27,498 bases of DNA from the NCBI GenBank assembly GCA_002104895.1, contig MCFG01000090.1, forward strand, positions 160,001 to 187,498. The letters run 5' to 3'. Of this stretch, positions 1 through 13,900 are shown piece by piece. A program made the position numbers and the translations under genes. Position 1 is the first letter of the stretch. Each line of letters begins with the position of its first letter. This stretch comes from Anaeromyces robustus. Its lineage: Eukaryota > Neocallimastigomycota > Neocallimastigomycetes > Neocallimastigales > Neocallimastigaceae. A model generated the notes under the pieces. The model saw only the letters and a program-made list of their open reading frames with translations, did no database searches and was not told where the DNA came from.

Positions 1-1363
1 ATAATAATAAAATATATATATATAAATATTGTAAAAAAAAAAAAAAAAAAAAAATAAAAAAAATAAAAAAAAAAAAAGATTTTTTTTGTAAGAATATTTT
101 AGTGTTGATGGTGATAATATTGATGGTGATAGTATTGATGATGATGATACTATATATATATGTATATATATTGTATATTGTTTATATAAAAATAGCAATT
201 ATTATAAATCATAAAGTGAAATAAAATTTATAGTGATTGCTTTTTTTCTTTTCTTTTTTTAATGTATGATTATATATTCTAAAAAGTAAAAGAAAAGTAA
301 AAAAGAAAAGTAAAAAAAAAAAAAAGATTGAAAAATTGAAAACTTAATAAATAATAAAACAATGAAATAATAAAATAAGAAAATAATTATTATTTTACAA
401 TTTATTTGATGAATTTAACTATCTTTTCCTCTTCTTCTCTCTCTCCTTCCCCCTCTCAAAGGAAGAAAGGAAGAGGTTAACTTTTAAAAATATTTATAAA
501 GAGATTTATAGTGTATATTGTATACATATATTTTATACATCATACTTAATAAAAAAAAGAGAATAAATATTGAAAATAAATCTTTTTTTTTTTTTTTACT
601 ATTTATTACAAATTGTAAAATAAAGTTTTATTAATTAATATAGATTTTTCTATCCTCAATTATTTTATTATTATGATTATTTATAATTAATAATAATCAT
701 AATAAATTTAATCTATTAAAATATAATATATTAATAAATAAATATATTATACATACTATAATATTTTACAAAAAAAAAAAAAAAAAATTTTTTATACAAT
801 AAAAGGAATTTCTTTTTTTTTTTTTTTTTTTTTTATTTTTTTTTTTCTTAAGAAATAATTTTTTGTAATGTTGGTAACATCTCTATAAAGAATTTTCATT
901 GTCAAATAAATAAGTTTTAAGTAAAAATCTTTTAATAAAATCATTAAATATATTATAACATTTTTTAAAAAAAAATATATATATATAATATAAAATGAGT
1001 ATAGAAAAAAAGTAAAAAATAAAAACCGTTAATTATGATAACACAATATATTCTACATAATCTATGTAGATTTTAAATGATAAATCATAAATGATATATA
1101 TATATATATCATTATTATTAAAATAACCAAAGTTTTAATAATTGAAAGTATTTTTTTTTCTAATTTAAATATTTAAAAATAAAATCAAAAAAATTAAAAT
1201 AATAGTTATTAATTGAATTTATATTTAATATAAAATACTACATTGTTTTTTTTTTTTAATATATTTTATTTAATAATTTTTTTTTTTTTTTAAAAAAAAA
1301 AAAAGAAAAATAAAATATAAAAATAATAATATAAGTTTTTAATAATATATAAAATATGAATTT

Positions 1364-1395
<32 letters not shown>

Positions 1396-1789
1396 AATAA
1401 ATTTAATAAGAATGAATCAATTAATTTATGATGATGATAATTAATAATTAATTGATTTTAATATTAAATATAAATATAAATATAAATAATAGTAAATATA
1501 ATTATAAATGTAAATATAATAGATCATTTTTTTTTTAAGGAAAAATATACATAAAATATATAATAATAATAATAAATGAATGATTTGAAAAAAGAAATAT
1601 TTTTTTTATAAGTATAAATATATAAATAACTATAAAATATTCAAATTGTAATTTTTTTTTCTTATTATTATTTTTTAAAAAAAAATAAAAATAAAAATAA
1701 AAAAAAAAAATTAGAAAATATATAAATATGTTAACAGTTTTATGTAAATTATAAATAATTTTTAATTTTTAATCTTTTTTTTCAACCAT
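1..1789. other. A+T-rich stretch with no recognisable gene
   Basis: This stretch lies 3' of the large minus-strand LRR gene. It consists of poly-A and poly-T runs, TA dinucleotide runs and short palindromes, for example a hairpin-like pair around 669-711 built on ttattatgatt and its complement. A small stretch at 107-149 is a 15-base repeat (gat ggt gat aat/agt att) that would read DGDNI DGDSI on the plus strand, but no open frame or splice context supports a gene there. No exon with convincing splice sites was found on either strand. Confidence 0.6.
421..476. repeat. Polypyrimidine tract followed by polypurine tract
   Basis: About 37 bases almost purely C and T (cttcttctctctctccttcc-like) are followed directly by about 18 bases of A and G (ggaagaaaggaagagg). 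The two halves are partly complementary, so the stretch could fold as an imperfect hairpin. It is among the most C/G-rich short spots in an otherwise A/T desert. No coding role is visible. Confidence 0.6.
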
Positions 1790-3485
1790 TTAAATATTTT
1801 CAATAAAACCTTTTATATTTAAATTTAATGCTTTTAATATACTTTTAACTATATTTAAAAGTTGATTAATAAGATTCATAATTTTTTCTAAAAAGTTGTT
1901 GCTTTTCTTCTCATCATTTTCATTATTAATTTTTTGATCATTAATTTCAATAAAAGTAGAATTATCAATTTCATTAAGTTGACTAACATCACCTTCTGTA
2001 TCAGAGAAATTATCAGTTTCATTAAGTTTGTTAACATCATTCTCTATGTCAGAGGAATTATTAATTTCATTAATTTTGTTAACATCACTTTCTACATCAG
2101 AGGAATTATTAATTTCATTAATTTTATTAACATCACTTTCTACATCAGAAGAATTATCAATTTCATTAATTTTATTACCATCACTCTTTATATCAGAGGA
2201 ATTATCAATTTCATTAATTTTGTTAACATCACTCTCTATATCAGAGGAATTATTGATTTCATTAATTTTGTTAACATCACTTTCTATATCGGAGGAATTA
2301 TCAATTTCATTAATTTTGTTAACATCACTTTCTATATCAGAGGAATTATTAATTTCATTAATTTTGTTAACATCACTTTCTACATCAGAAGAATTATCAA
2401 TTTCATTAATTTTATTACCATCACTCTTTATATCAGAGGAATTATCAATTTCATTAATTTTGTTAATATCATTTTCTATATCAGAAGAATTATTGATTTC
2501 ATTAATTTTGTTAATATCACTTTCTATATCAGAGGAATTATCAATTTCATTAATTTTATTACCATCACTTTCTATATCAGAGGAATCATTGGTTTCATTA
2601 ATTTTATTACCATATTTTGTATCAGAATTATCTTCTTTATTTGATTTATCATTTTTATCATTTTTATTTTCTTTACCATCTTTATTTTTGTCTTTTTTAT
2701 CATCCTTATTATTTTTGTCTTTTTTATCATCCTTATTATTTTTGTCTTTTTTATCTTCTTTATAATCTTTTTTATCATCTTTATTAGTTTTGTCTTTGTC
2801 TTTCTTATCTTCCTTATTTTTGTTCTTTTCATCATCCTTATTAGTTTTGTCTTTATTATCATCTTTATTAGTTTTGTCTTTGTCTTTTTTATCATCTTTA
2901 TTAGTTTTGTCTTTGTCTTTTTTATCATCCTTATTAGTTTTTTCTTTATCTTTTTTATCTTCCTTATTTTTGTTCTTTTCATCATCCTTATTAGTTTTGT
3001 CTTTATTATCATCCTTATTATTTTTATCTTTTTTATCATCCTTATTAGTTTTGTCTTTGTCTTTTTTATCATCTTTATTAGATTTATCTTTTTTATCATC
3101 TTTATTAGTTTTGTCTTTATTATCATCTTTATTATTTTTGTCTTTGTCTTTTTTATCATCCTTATTATTTTTATCTTTTTTATCTTCCTTATTTTCCTTA
3201 TTTTTGTTCTTTTCATCATCTTTCTTATTATCATCATCTTTCTTATTATCATTTATATCAGAATCATTAGTTGGTGAAGTTATTTTGGTTATAGTTTTTA
3301 TAACAGTTGAAGTAGTAGTTGATTCATTTTCAATGTTAGTGGTTGTAGGAATATTTTCAATCGTTTTTGTTATTGTTTTTGTTATTGTTGATTGTGTTGG
3401 TTCTTCAGTTTCATTATTACATGGATCATTTTTAAAACTCTTTAAATCTTTAATTCCTTCACTATTTTTTTTATAAATAACTTCC
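1790..3485 (-). other. Terminal exon 49: low-complexity, highly charged tail
   Basis: This 1696-base exon (565 codons including the stop) follows an acceptor ending ATAG at 3486-3487. It opens with EVIYKKNSEGIKDLKSFKND and a Cys, homologous to the first exon of modules 3 and 4, then leaves that homology. A Thr/Ser-rich linker follows at about 3250-3420 (TSTVIKTITKITSPTN and similar). A Lys/Asp/Asn-rich region follows at about 2632-3250 (KDDNKDKTNKDDKKDKDK type), then the 48-base acidic repeats. The last 60 or so residues include FLEKIMNLINQLLNIVKSIL, an amphipathic helix-like stretch, before the TAA. No start codon is needed because the frame is entered by splicing. Open frames on the opposite strand and in other frames here are shadows of the repeats. 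Confidence 0.85.
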
Positions 3486-5555
3486 CTATAATCATTATAA
3501 AATATAATGAAATTAATTTTATTTTATTATTATTATTATTATTATTTTTAAAATGAAAGATTAAAATTATTATAAAAATATAAATTTTATTAATTTTTTT
3601 TATTAATTATTATTTTGTTTTCCTAATAAAATAATAATAATAGAAAAAAAAAATATATATATTAAATATATTTACAATGAACAACGAGTTTCTAAATTTT
3701 TTAATTTTTTGTAACCTTCTTCACTTAAATCTATGAAACTGTTACTTTGAGAAAAATCACTAAATTTATATTTTAATATATATATATTTTATATGATTAA
3801 TTTTTTTTTAATAATTTTTTAAATTTATATATATATATATATAAAATGATTTAATTTAATATAAATTTTTTTAAATAGAATATATTGTCATATATAAATT
3901 GTATTCTACTTACATGTGATTAAGATTAGTTGAAACTTCAATAGCATCAGCAACAGCATCTACAATATAATATCCTTCCATATACCTAATTGTATTAATA
4001 ATTAATTAATAAAAAAAATTAATCATCATAGCAAACTAAATTACTTATTATTATTATTTTTTTATTATTATTAAATAATAGCAAATATCTTACAATGATT
4101 TTAAATTATTGGATTCAGGTAATTTAAACTGTTCAATATCATCAAACATATCATGGGATTTAATAATAAATACATAGTTTGAATAAAGAGTTCTAAGATA
4201 ATATAATATATAATATAATTTAAAAATAATTATATTAAATATTAATATATATCTAATTAAATAATAATAATAATAATAAAAAAAAAAAAAAACAAAGTAA
4301 TAAAAAACAATATAATAATAATATCTTTAAACTTACAAATCAACAAGATTATCTAATTTTTCTAAAAAGGAAAGATCTTTTGAATTTGTATGAAGGGATC
4401 TTGAATATAAAAATTTTTTTTTTAATTTTATAATAAATGAATATATTAATATTATGAGTGTAATAAATAATTATAATATAAAATATAATATTATATTATA
4501 TTTGACCATATTATATTATTTTATTTTATTTTATTTTGTATAATGTATTATTTATTTTTATTTTTATATAATTTTTAAATTATAAATATATAAACTTACA
4601 ATTTTGTAAGATTTTTTAATTTTGTTAATTGATTTACTGCACTTTCACCATTTAAATCAGCATTTCTGTATTAAAAAAATAATCAATAAATATATATATA
4701 GTAAAAATACATTTATTTAATATTTTATATTTATTATAATATATTTATAATATATAAATTAGATGTTTGATATATATATATATTTTTTTTTTTTTTCTTT
4801 TTTTCTTTCTTTGACAATATTAATAAAATAGAAATATAATTATTTTTTTAAAAAATAATTATATTTCCTTTATGTATCATTTCATTTTTGTTTTTAATTA
4901 AAAAGTTGTTTAATAACAATATTATTATTAAAAATTATAGTATAACTTACAAATTCTTTAATGATTTGAAACTAGTTATTAATTCAGCAAGACTTTCTTT
5001 TTTAATGAAATGATTGTTATATCTATTGGTATATCTATTTTTTATTTTTCTATTTAATTAAATAACAATAAGATATTAAATATATAAATATATATAATAT
5101 ATTAAATATAATTTTTTTTAATATTATATTAGAAATAAATGATTAATAAAATATTTAATTGAAATTTATATATATATATATATATAGAATACTATGATGA
5201 ATTATATATAAATTATAGAAATTTACAAATTGGTCATTTTATCAAGATTACTCAAAGATTCATAATTTAAAGTACCATCAGTAGTTAATTCAGAAAGAGT
5301 TCTAATAATTAATAATAATAATATATATATATTAATTAAAATATATTACATAATATATTTAAATATTTATTTATTATAAAAGGAAAAAAAAAAAACTTAC
5401 AATGATTCTAAATTACTTAAAGTAGAAATATCATCAATATTGTCTTGAGATATTAATATTCCAAAAATATTCCTAAAATTTTTTTATCAATTTTTTATTA
5501 TAAAATAAAAAATAAAAATATATTAATATATCAAAATTACTATTACTTCTGTAAA

Positions 5556-5614
<59 letters not shown>

Positions 5615-7412
5615 CTTTTTTAATTATAATATCAAAACTTACAAATCCTTTAAATTCGTTAAATCTTTTAAAGTATTCTTTTCGATAACATTTAATGAAT
5701 AGTCAGGACACCATGTACTACAATAATTAGCTTCTTCTTTATAGCTAATTGTTCTATTTTAATTTTTTTATAAAATTAATAGAATAATATTATATTTTAT
5801 TATTAAAAGATAATTAATTTTTTTTTTAAAACTAATAGAAAAAAAAAATATATATATATATTATTCTTACAAAGATGTTAAATTCTTTAAATTGTTAATA
5901 AAAGATGGAATATTTTTATAAAATTGTATTTCTTCAGGATTATAGGCATTTACTATAACTTCATAATGACTAAAAAAATAGAATATATATATATTAATTA
6001 TTTTTTTTTAAAAAAAAAAATACAATAAAATATAAAATAAAAAATATATATTAAAAAAAAATAATTTATTTAATTATTAATTATTAATTTCAAATAGATA
6101 TAAATTTATATTTATTTATAAACATACAGTTCTGTAATGCTATCATAAGATAACATTTTTTTAATTTCATCTTCCAATAAATCATAATTTTCTATAGTTC
6201 TATATTAAATATATTAAAATAAAAATTAATAAAAAGTTAATATAAAAAAATAAGAAGAGAACATATATTTAGAGATTAAAAGATTAAATGATATTATGAT
6301 AATATCATATTAATACTAATAACTAAAAAAAAAAGAGAGAAATTTATTTTTTTTTTTTATATTTCATTAAAAAAAATTTTTTTAATAAACAATTTCTTTT
6401 AATGAACTTTAAGTAATTAAGTAAAAAAAAAAATTATTACTTACAATTTACTTATTTTTCCTTCACCATCATTACTACATGAAGTAATTTTACTTTTTCG
6501 ATCTTTTAAATAATCTTGAAGTTTTCCACAATCACTTAAATCAAGTTCTTTATCAATACATGATTCATTTTTAAAACTATGTAAATCATTAACAGCCTCA
6601 CTATTTTCTGAATAAATCACTTCCCTTTATATATATATATATTTATATATATATTTTATATATATTTTAATTATAAAATGAAAAATTTATTATTCAATCT
6701 ATTACCATAATATATTCTTATTATTATTATTTTTTATTTTATATATTTTCTTAAAAATTATAATAATAATAATAGTAATAAAAAAATAATGAAAGAAAGA
6801 AAAAAAAACATATATTTACAAAGAGCAACGAGTTTCTAAGCTTTTTAATTTTTTATAGCCTTCATCACTTAATTTTTTGAAACTGGTTATTCGATGGAAT
6901 TCTCTAAATTTATAATATTTTTATATATTAATAATTTTAATAATATTAATATATAAATTATATTTATTTATGTTATTAAATTTTTTTTTTTAAAAAATTT
7001 TTTAATTTGTAAATTATTAAAATAATATTTAAAAATATAATCATATATTATAAGTTATATTATTTTACATTTGATTAAGATTAGTTGAAGCCTCAATAGC
7101 ATCGGCAACATCATCTATAATATAAAATCCTTCCATATACCTAATAGTGATAATAATAATAATATTTAATAAAAATTTAATAATAATAGTCAAATAGATT
7201 TACTGTTTTATTCAAATAATAAATAAATATCTTACAATGTTTTTAAATTATCAGGTAATTTAAATTTTTCAATAGTATCATAAACTTCATTGGTTTTAAT
7301 TTCAAATACAGAATATGAATAAAGTGTTCTTTATCGATAAATAAATAAATAATTTTATTAATATATATTGATTTGTTAAATAAACAAACAAATAAATAAA
7401 TAATAAGTAAAC

Positions 7413-7443
<31 letters not shown>

Positions 7444-8545
7444 TTTTTATACTTACAAATCAGTAAGATTAGTTAACTTTTCTAAAAAGGTGTAATCTAC
7501 TGTATTTGTATGAAGAATTCTAAGGAAAAAAAAGTATATTATTAAAAATTTTAATTTTTATAATTATATGTGTTAAATAAATTTGTTTTATAAATAGTAA
7601 ATAAAATAGAAATTATAATGTATATTTTATATTATTAAATTATTATCATTAATAAATAAATAAATAAAATTTATAAAATTTATAATAATAACTTACAATT
7701 TAGTGAGGTTATTTAATTTCGTTATTTTATTTAAAGTACTTTCATCATAGATATCAGCATCTCTATTAAAGAAAAAATAAAAAAATTATAATAATAATAT
7801 TTTAAATTAATATTTTAATTAATTTATTATGTTTTATATATATATATTCTTTTCTTTAACAGTAATTAATAAAACTAGAAATTTTACTATTTTTGAAATT
7901 GAATTTTTATATAAATTATTTTTTCATTTTATTTTTTTATCAATATCATTTTTTTATCAATAAAAATGTTTATTAATTTTATTAACAAATTATTGTGTTA
8001 ACTTACAATATCTCTAATGATTTAAAACTAGTTATTAATTCATCTGAATTTTCTATTTTAGTCATAAGATCATTATAATAACAAGGACTTTTATCTTGGA
8101 TTTTTCTAAATAATTATATATTAATAATAAAATTTTTTATATATTAATATGTTTAAATTTTAATTTTATATTTAAAAAATTTTTCTTTTTTTTTTATTTT
8201 TTATTTAGTCAAATTAAAATAGTTAAAATAGAAATAGGAATAATAAATAAAGTAAAAAAAAATTTACAATTTAGTCAATTTATCAAGATTATTTAAAGAT
8301 TTATAATCTAAAGTACCATCAGTACCAAATTCAGAGAAAGTTCTAATATAAATAATAACATATATAATAATTATATATATTAATAAAATATTTTTTTTTT
8401 ATTAAATTAAATAATATATTTTAAATAATTATTATAATTATTATTGATTATAAAAGGGAAAAAACTTACAATGATTCTAAATTATTTAAAGTAGATATTT
8501 CATCAATATTATCTTGAGATATCAAAATTCCATGAATTTCCCTAA

Positions 8546-8617
<72 letters not shown>

Positions 8618-10885
8618 TTAAAAGTAAATATATAGTAATATAAAATTTATAAAGAAAAGTTTTTTTTTCATTTTAAATCTAAGCTTACAAATCTTTTAAA
8701 TTTATTAAATCCTTTAAAGTATTTTTATCAATAACATTTAAATAATACTCAGGACACCATCTACTACAAGAATTATATATTTCCGCATAATCAATTGTTC
8801 TAAATAAAAATTAAAAAAAAAAAAGAAAGTATAATAATCGATTATTAAAAAATTTATATATATATATATTTTTAATTAATGTTATTAATATATTTATAAA
8901 CTAAAGCATATGTTCTTACAAAGATGTTAAATTCTTTAAATTATTAATAGAAGATGGAATATCTTTATAAATATCATTTGAAAAATAACGATTTCCATAA
9001 ATGAGATATTTACTAAATTATTTGTTAATATATTTTACAAGAAAAAAAAAGATTAATTATTAAATATAGATTCATTATTAATAATTTATTTATTTATTTA
9101 TTTATTAAAATTAACAGATATATTATAAATAAGTTATATTTTTATATAAACATACAGTTCTGTTATAGTATTATAGGATAATATTTTATTAACTTCATCT
9201 TCATTCAAGTCATAATTAAAAATATTTCTGTTAATATACAAATAATTAATATATAATTAAAAAAAACAATAATAATAATAAATGAGATTGAATTATTATT
9301 ATTAATATTATATTTTAATTGTATTTATTTTATTATATATTTTATTTTATTATATTTTTATTTTATTTTTTTTTTTTTTAAAAAAATTTTTTTGAATTAT
9401 TATTATTACTATAAATAATTAAAAAAAAAAAATCCCACTTACAAACTACTTATTTTTCCTTCATTGTTGTTTTCACAAGAATGAATTTCACTTCTTTTAT
9501 CTTTTAAATATTCTTTAAGTTTTTCACAATCACTTAAATCAATACTTTCATCTAGGCATGGCTCATTTATAAAACTTTTTAAATCTTTAAAATCTTCATT
9601 CATTTGTGAATAATCAATTTCTCTATATTTATATATTAATAAACAATATAAACAATGAAATAAAATTTTAATTCACATATATATATGTATATATATATAT
9701 ATATATATTTGTTTGATTATTATAAGTTATTTATTTAATAATAAAAAAAAATTTTTTTTTAATATTTTTATATATAATTACAAAGAACAATGGTCTTCCA
9801 AGCTTTTTAATTTTTTAAAACCTTCATCACTTAAATTTTTGAAACTATCATAAGAAAAATCTCTAAATATATATATAAATATATTATAATAATGTATTTT
9901 TTTTAAAAAAGTTTCTTTTTTTGATGATTTTAATAGTATAATAAATCTACTATATTTTTTTTTAAAAAAAAATGAAATTAGCATGTTAATTGTATTATCT
10001 TACATTTTATTAAGACCAGTTGAAGTCTCAATAGCATCAACAATAGGATCTGTAATATAAAATCCTACCAAATCCCTAATATCAATAAAATTAAAATTAA
10101 ATGTAGTTAGTAATAATAATCGAATAATATTATTTGATTCGATAAGATATATCTTACAATTTTTTCAAATTATTCGATTCAGGTAATTTAAATTTTTTAA
10201 TATCTTCAAAAATACCATGAGATCTAACATAAGTCATAGATAATGAAATAATTGACCTACAATAAATTTAGAATTATATTAATTAAATCAACAGAAATAG
10301 ATAAAAGTGAAATTAATTAAAAATAAAAAAGAAAAAAAAATAAGAATAATAATACTATTGGTATTACTACTACTATTACAACTACTGTTAATACCAAGAA
10401 TATTAATAATGATAATAATAATAATATATAATAATAATCATAATAATTTTAAAATTTACAAATCAACAAGGTCGTTTAGTTCTTCTAAGAAAGTAAAGTC
10501 TTCTGAGATCGAACCAAGACGCCTAAACCAAACAAATTTAAAAAAAATCAGTCATTAAAATAATATAGTATTTTTTTTTTAAATTATTTATTAATAAATA
10601 AATTATATTATACTACTTTATTTTTTATATTATTAAATTATATATATATATAAATTTATATGTATTTTTTTTATTATATATATATTAATAAAAAATACTT
10701 ACAATTTAGTGAGGCTATTTAATTTTCCTAAATAACTAATATCTAAATATTTATAGAGATCAGCATTTCTAAAAAATATTTTTATAAAATAAATAAAATA
10801 ATTAATTTTTAATTATGAATTATTAATTATTAATTAAAAATATTTTTATTTATCATATTTATATTATATATTATACATATTTTTT

Positions 10886-10922
<37 letters not shown>

Positions 10923-13900
10923 CAACATCTCTACTGATTTAAAATTTTTGATTAATTCATCAATATTCATCATATTGTAATTTTTATTATCATATATACG
11001 TGGATTATAGCCTATAATTGATCTAATAAATTAAATAATAACAACAACAACAATAATAATAATAATATTAATATTAATAATAACAATAATAATAAGGAAT
11101 ATAGAAATATATAAACCAATTAATATTATTTGATAATAATATTGTATATAAATTTATCATTAAAAAATTTAATTTGTTAGAATAATATGAATGATGAAAT
11201 TTACAAGTTTTTCACTTTATCAAGGTTACTTAGAGAGCTATAATCTAAAACATCATTAGTAGCTGTTTCAGAGAAATATCTAAAAATATATATATATAAT
11301 ATAAATATATATTTATATATATTAATAGAATAAATAGTTGAATAAAATGAATTAATTAATGATTATTTAAAATAAATATATATATAATATCATTATATTT
11401 AATTAATTTTATTTAATGATAATAAAGAAAATAAAAATGAAAATGATCAAGAATAAGTAAAAATATTTACAAAGTTTCTAAATTTTTAAGAGTAGAAATT
11501 TCATCAATATTGTCTTGAGATATTAAAATTCCAAAAAGTTGTCTGTTTTTTATAGAAGAAATATTTTTAAATGTATTGTCATATTTAAAGAAAATATTAT
11601 TTTTAATTTTATTAATATAAAAATAATAATGTTATTGAATGATATAAAAATTTAACATATTATTTATAATAATAATAATAATAAGATAAAATAAAAAAAA
11701 AGTTTTAATTTCCAGACTTACAAGCTTTTTAAATTTTTTAAATCTTTTAAAAGGTCTTTTTCCAAAGTATTTAAATGATATTCAGGACACCATGTAGTAC
11801 ACATATTATATTCTTCCATATAGTTAATAGACCTAATAAAAATTTTATTATTAAAAATAGATATATGAATGATAAAGTTAATAAGTAATTGATAAATAAT
11901 GGAATAATAAATAATAATTATTATTTAACAAATTTTTCCTTTAATTATTATTATTAATCAAGTAAAAAAAATACTATATTCTCTTACAAAGATGTTAAAT
12001 TCTTTAAATTTTTAATAGAAGATGGAATATCTCTGTAAGATGGACCTTCTTTAAGATTTCCTTCAACTTCATAATAACTAAAATTTATATTAGAATTTAA
12101 AAAATGTGTGATTACATAATTTTTATTTATTAGTTTTTATATTCCTTATTTTTTTTTAAACTAATTAAAATATGCATTCATTTATTTATATTTTATAGGT
12201 TTTATATTAACATACAGATCTGTTATTGTATCATAAGATAATATTTTATTAATTTCTTCTTCCTTCAAATCATAGTTTTTAATTTCTCTTCATTAAATAT
12301 TAAAGATAGAAAAAAAAAATTAAAAAAGAAAAAAAAAGTTAATTATATATATTTAAAAATGTATATTATTTTATATTATACTTATTTATCTTCTTTATGT
12401 ACGATTTAAAAAAGAACATACAATTTACTAATTTTTCCTTCATCATTATTAATACAAGAAACAATTTGAGTTTTTCTATCTTTTAAATTATCTTGAAGTT
12501 TTTCACATTCACTTAAATCAAGATTTTCACCAATGCATGGTTTATTATTATTATTAAAACTTTTTAAATCTCTGAATTTGACAGAATATGAAATTGTTCT
12601 ATTAATAAAAAATAATAGATAAATAAATAAATAAATAAATAAAATATAAAAATATTTAGTTATTATATTTATAATAATAATTTTAATTATTATAATTAAT
12701 TTTTTTGAAAATAAATTAATTACAAAGAGCAACGATTTTCCAAGCTTTTTAATTTTTTATAACTTTCATCACTTAAGTCATTAAAATCATTAAATTCATA
12801 AAATCCTCTAAATTAATATAAAAATATGTATTTAAATTAAAATTATTAATTTTTTTAAAAATTATTTATTTATATATATTTATTTATACTAATAATATTA
12901 ATAATATTATTTATCTATTAATATATATATATATATATATATATATTTAATTCTTGTATATATTATATATCTTACATTTCATTAATATTAGCTAGATTTG
13001 TTATTCCATCAACAAAATCATCGTTAATTTTATATCCGAATATATCCCTATATAATAAATTTTATTTTAAATTATTATAATTTTAATTTTTAATATAATA
13101 ATATTTATAATTTATAATTATAATGTTTTATTTGTTATAATTAATCTTACAATGTCTTTAAATGTTTTAAATTAGACCAATTTATATTACTGATATTACT
13201 AGGACTATAGTTTGGACCGGCATTATATATTAACTTTGTTGGATACAATTCTCTAATATAAAAAAAAATTAATAAATTCATTAACAATAATATAATGTTT
13301 TTATATATTGAAAAATTTTATATACGAATATATATATACATAAATATATAATAAATTTTTTTAAAAAAAAAAAAAATGAAAAACAGAATAATATAAAAAA
13401 TAAAATAAAATTTTAACATAAAATATATATATTTATGTATATAATAATTATTGTTTAATATTTCTTAAAAAAAAAATTAATAAAAATTTACAAATATTCA
13501 AGGTCTTTCATATTATTTAAAAATGAAAAATCAGAAAAATATGATTTAATACGTCTAGAATATTAATAAAAAATATATATAATTAGAGTTAGTATAATGA
13601 GTAGTTTTAATGATTATTATATCAATGTATCATAATTTATTTATTTATCTTTTTAATTAATATATTCCATTTTATTTCATCCTTTTTTTTTTTTTTAACT
13701 TTATCCATTTGTTTATTAATTTATTTATTTTTTTTTATTTATATATTTATCAAATAAAATTAATTTAATATTAAAAAACTTACAAAAAAGTGAGATTATT
13801 CAATTGTTTCAAATAACTAGTGTCTGGATCTGTATCGAATATTTCAACAACACTAATTATATTTATTATATAAAAATGATTTATTTATTTATTTATTTAT

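Noticed and set aside
1934-3476. Long open frames on the plus strand (Ile/Asn/Phe-rich and Leu/Ser-rich) and a Lys/Ile-rich frame on the minus strand
   Set aside because: They are shadows of the repeated terminal exon of the LRR gene, which is open in the splice-consistent minus frame and lacks its own ATG.
9778-9984. Minus-strand frame of 68 codons
   Set aside because: Only 9782-9862 is an exon (exon 24); the N-terminal half is intron sequence.
10307-10558. Plus-strand frame rich in Lys, Ile and Leu
   Set aside because: It is antisense to exon 21 and its flanking introns, and has simple-sequence composition.
3676-12598. Modules 2-4 as separate genes
   Set aside because: None has a start codon or signal peptide, and each module joins the previous one by a phase-2 intron that keeps the frame.
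12406-12732. Minus-strand frame of 108 codons with its own ATG
   Set aside because: It reads through an intron. Only 12422-12598 is exon 13 and 12724-12807 is exon 12; the start codon lies in the intron side.
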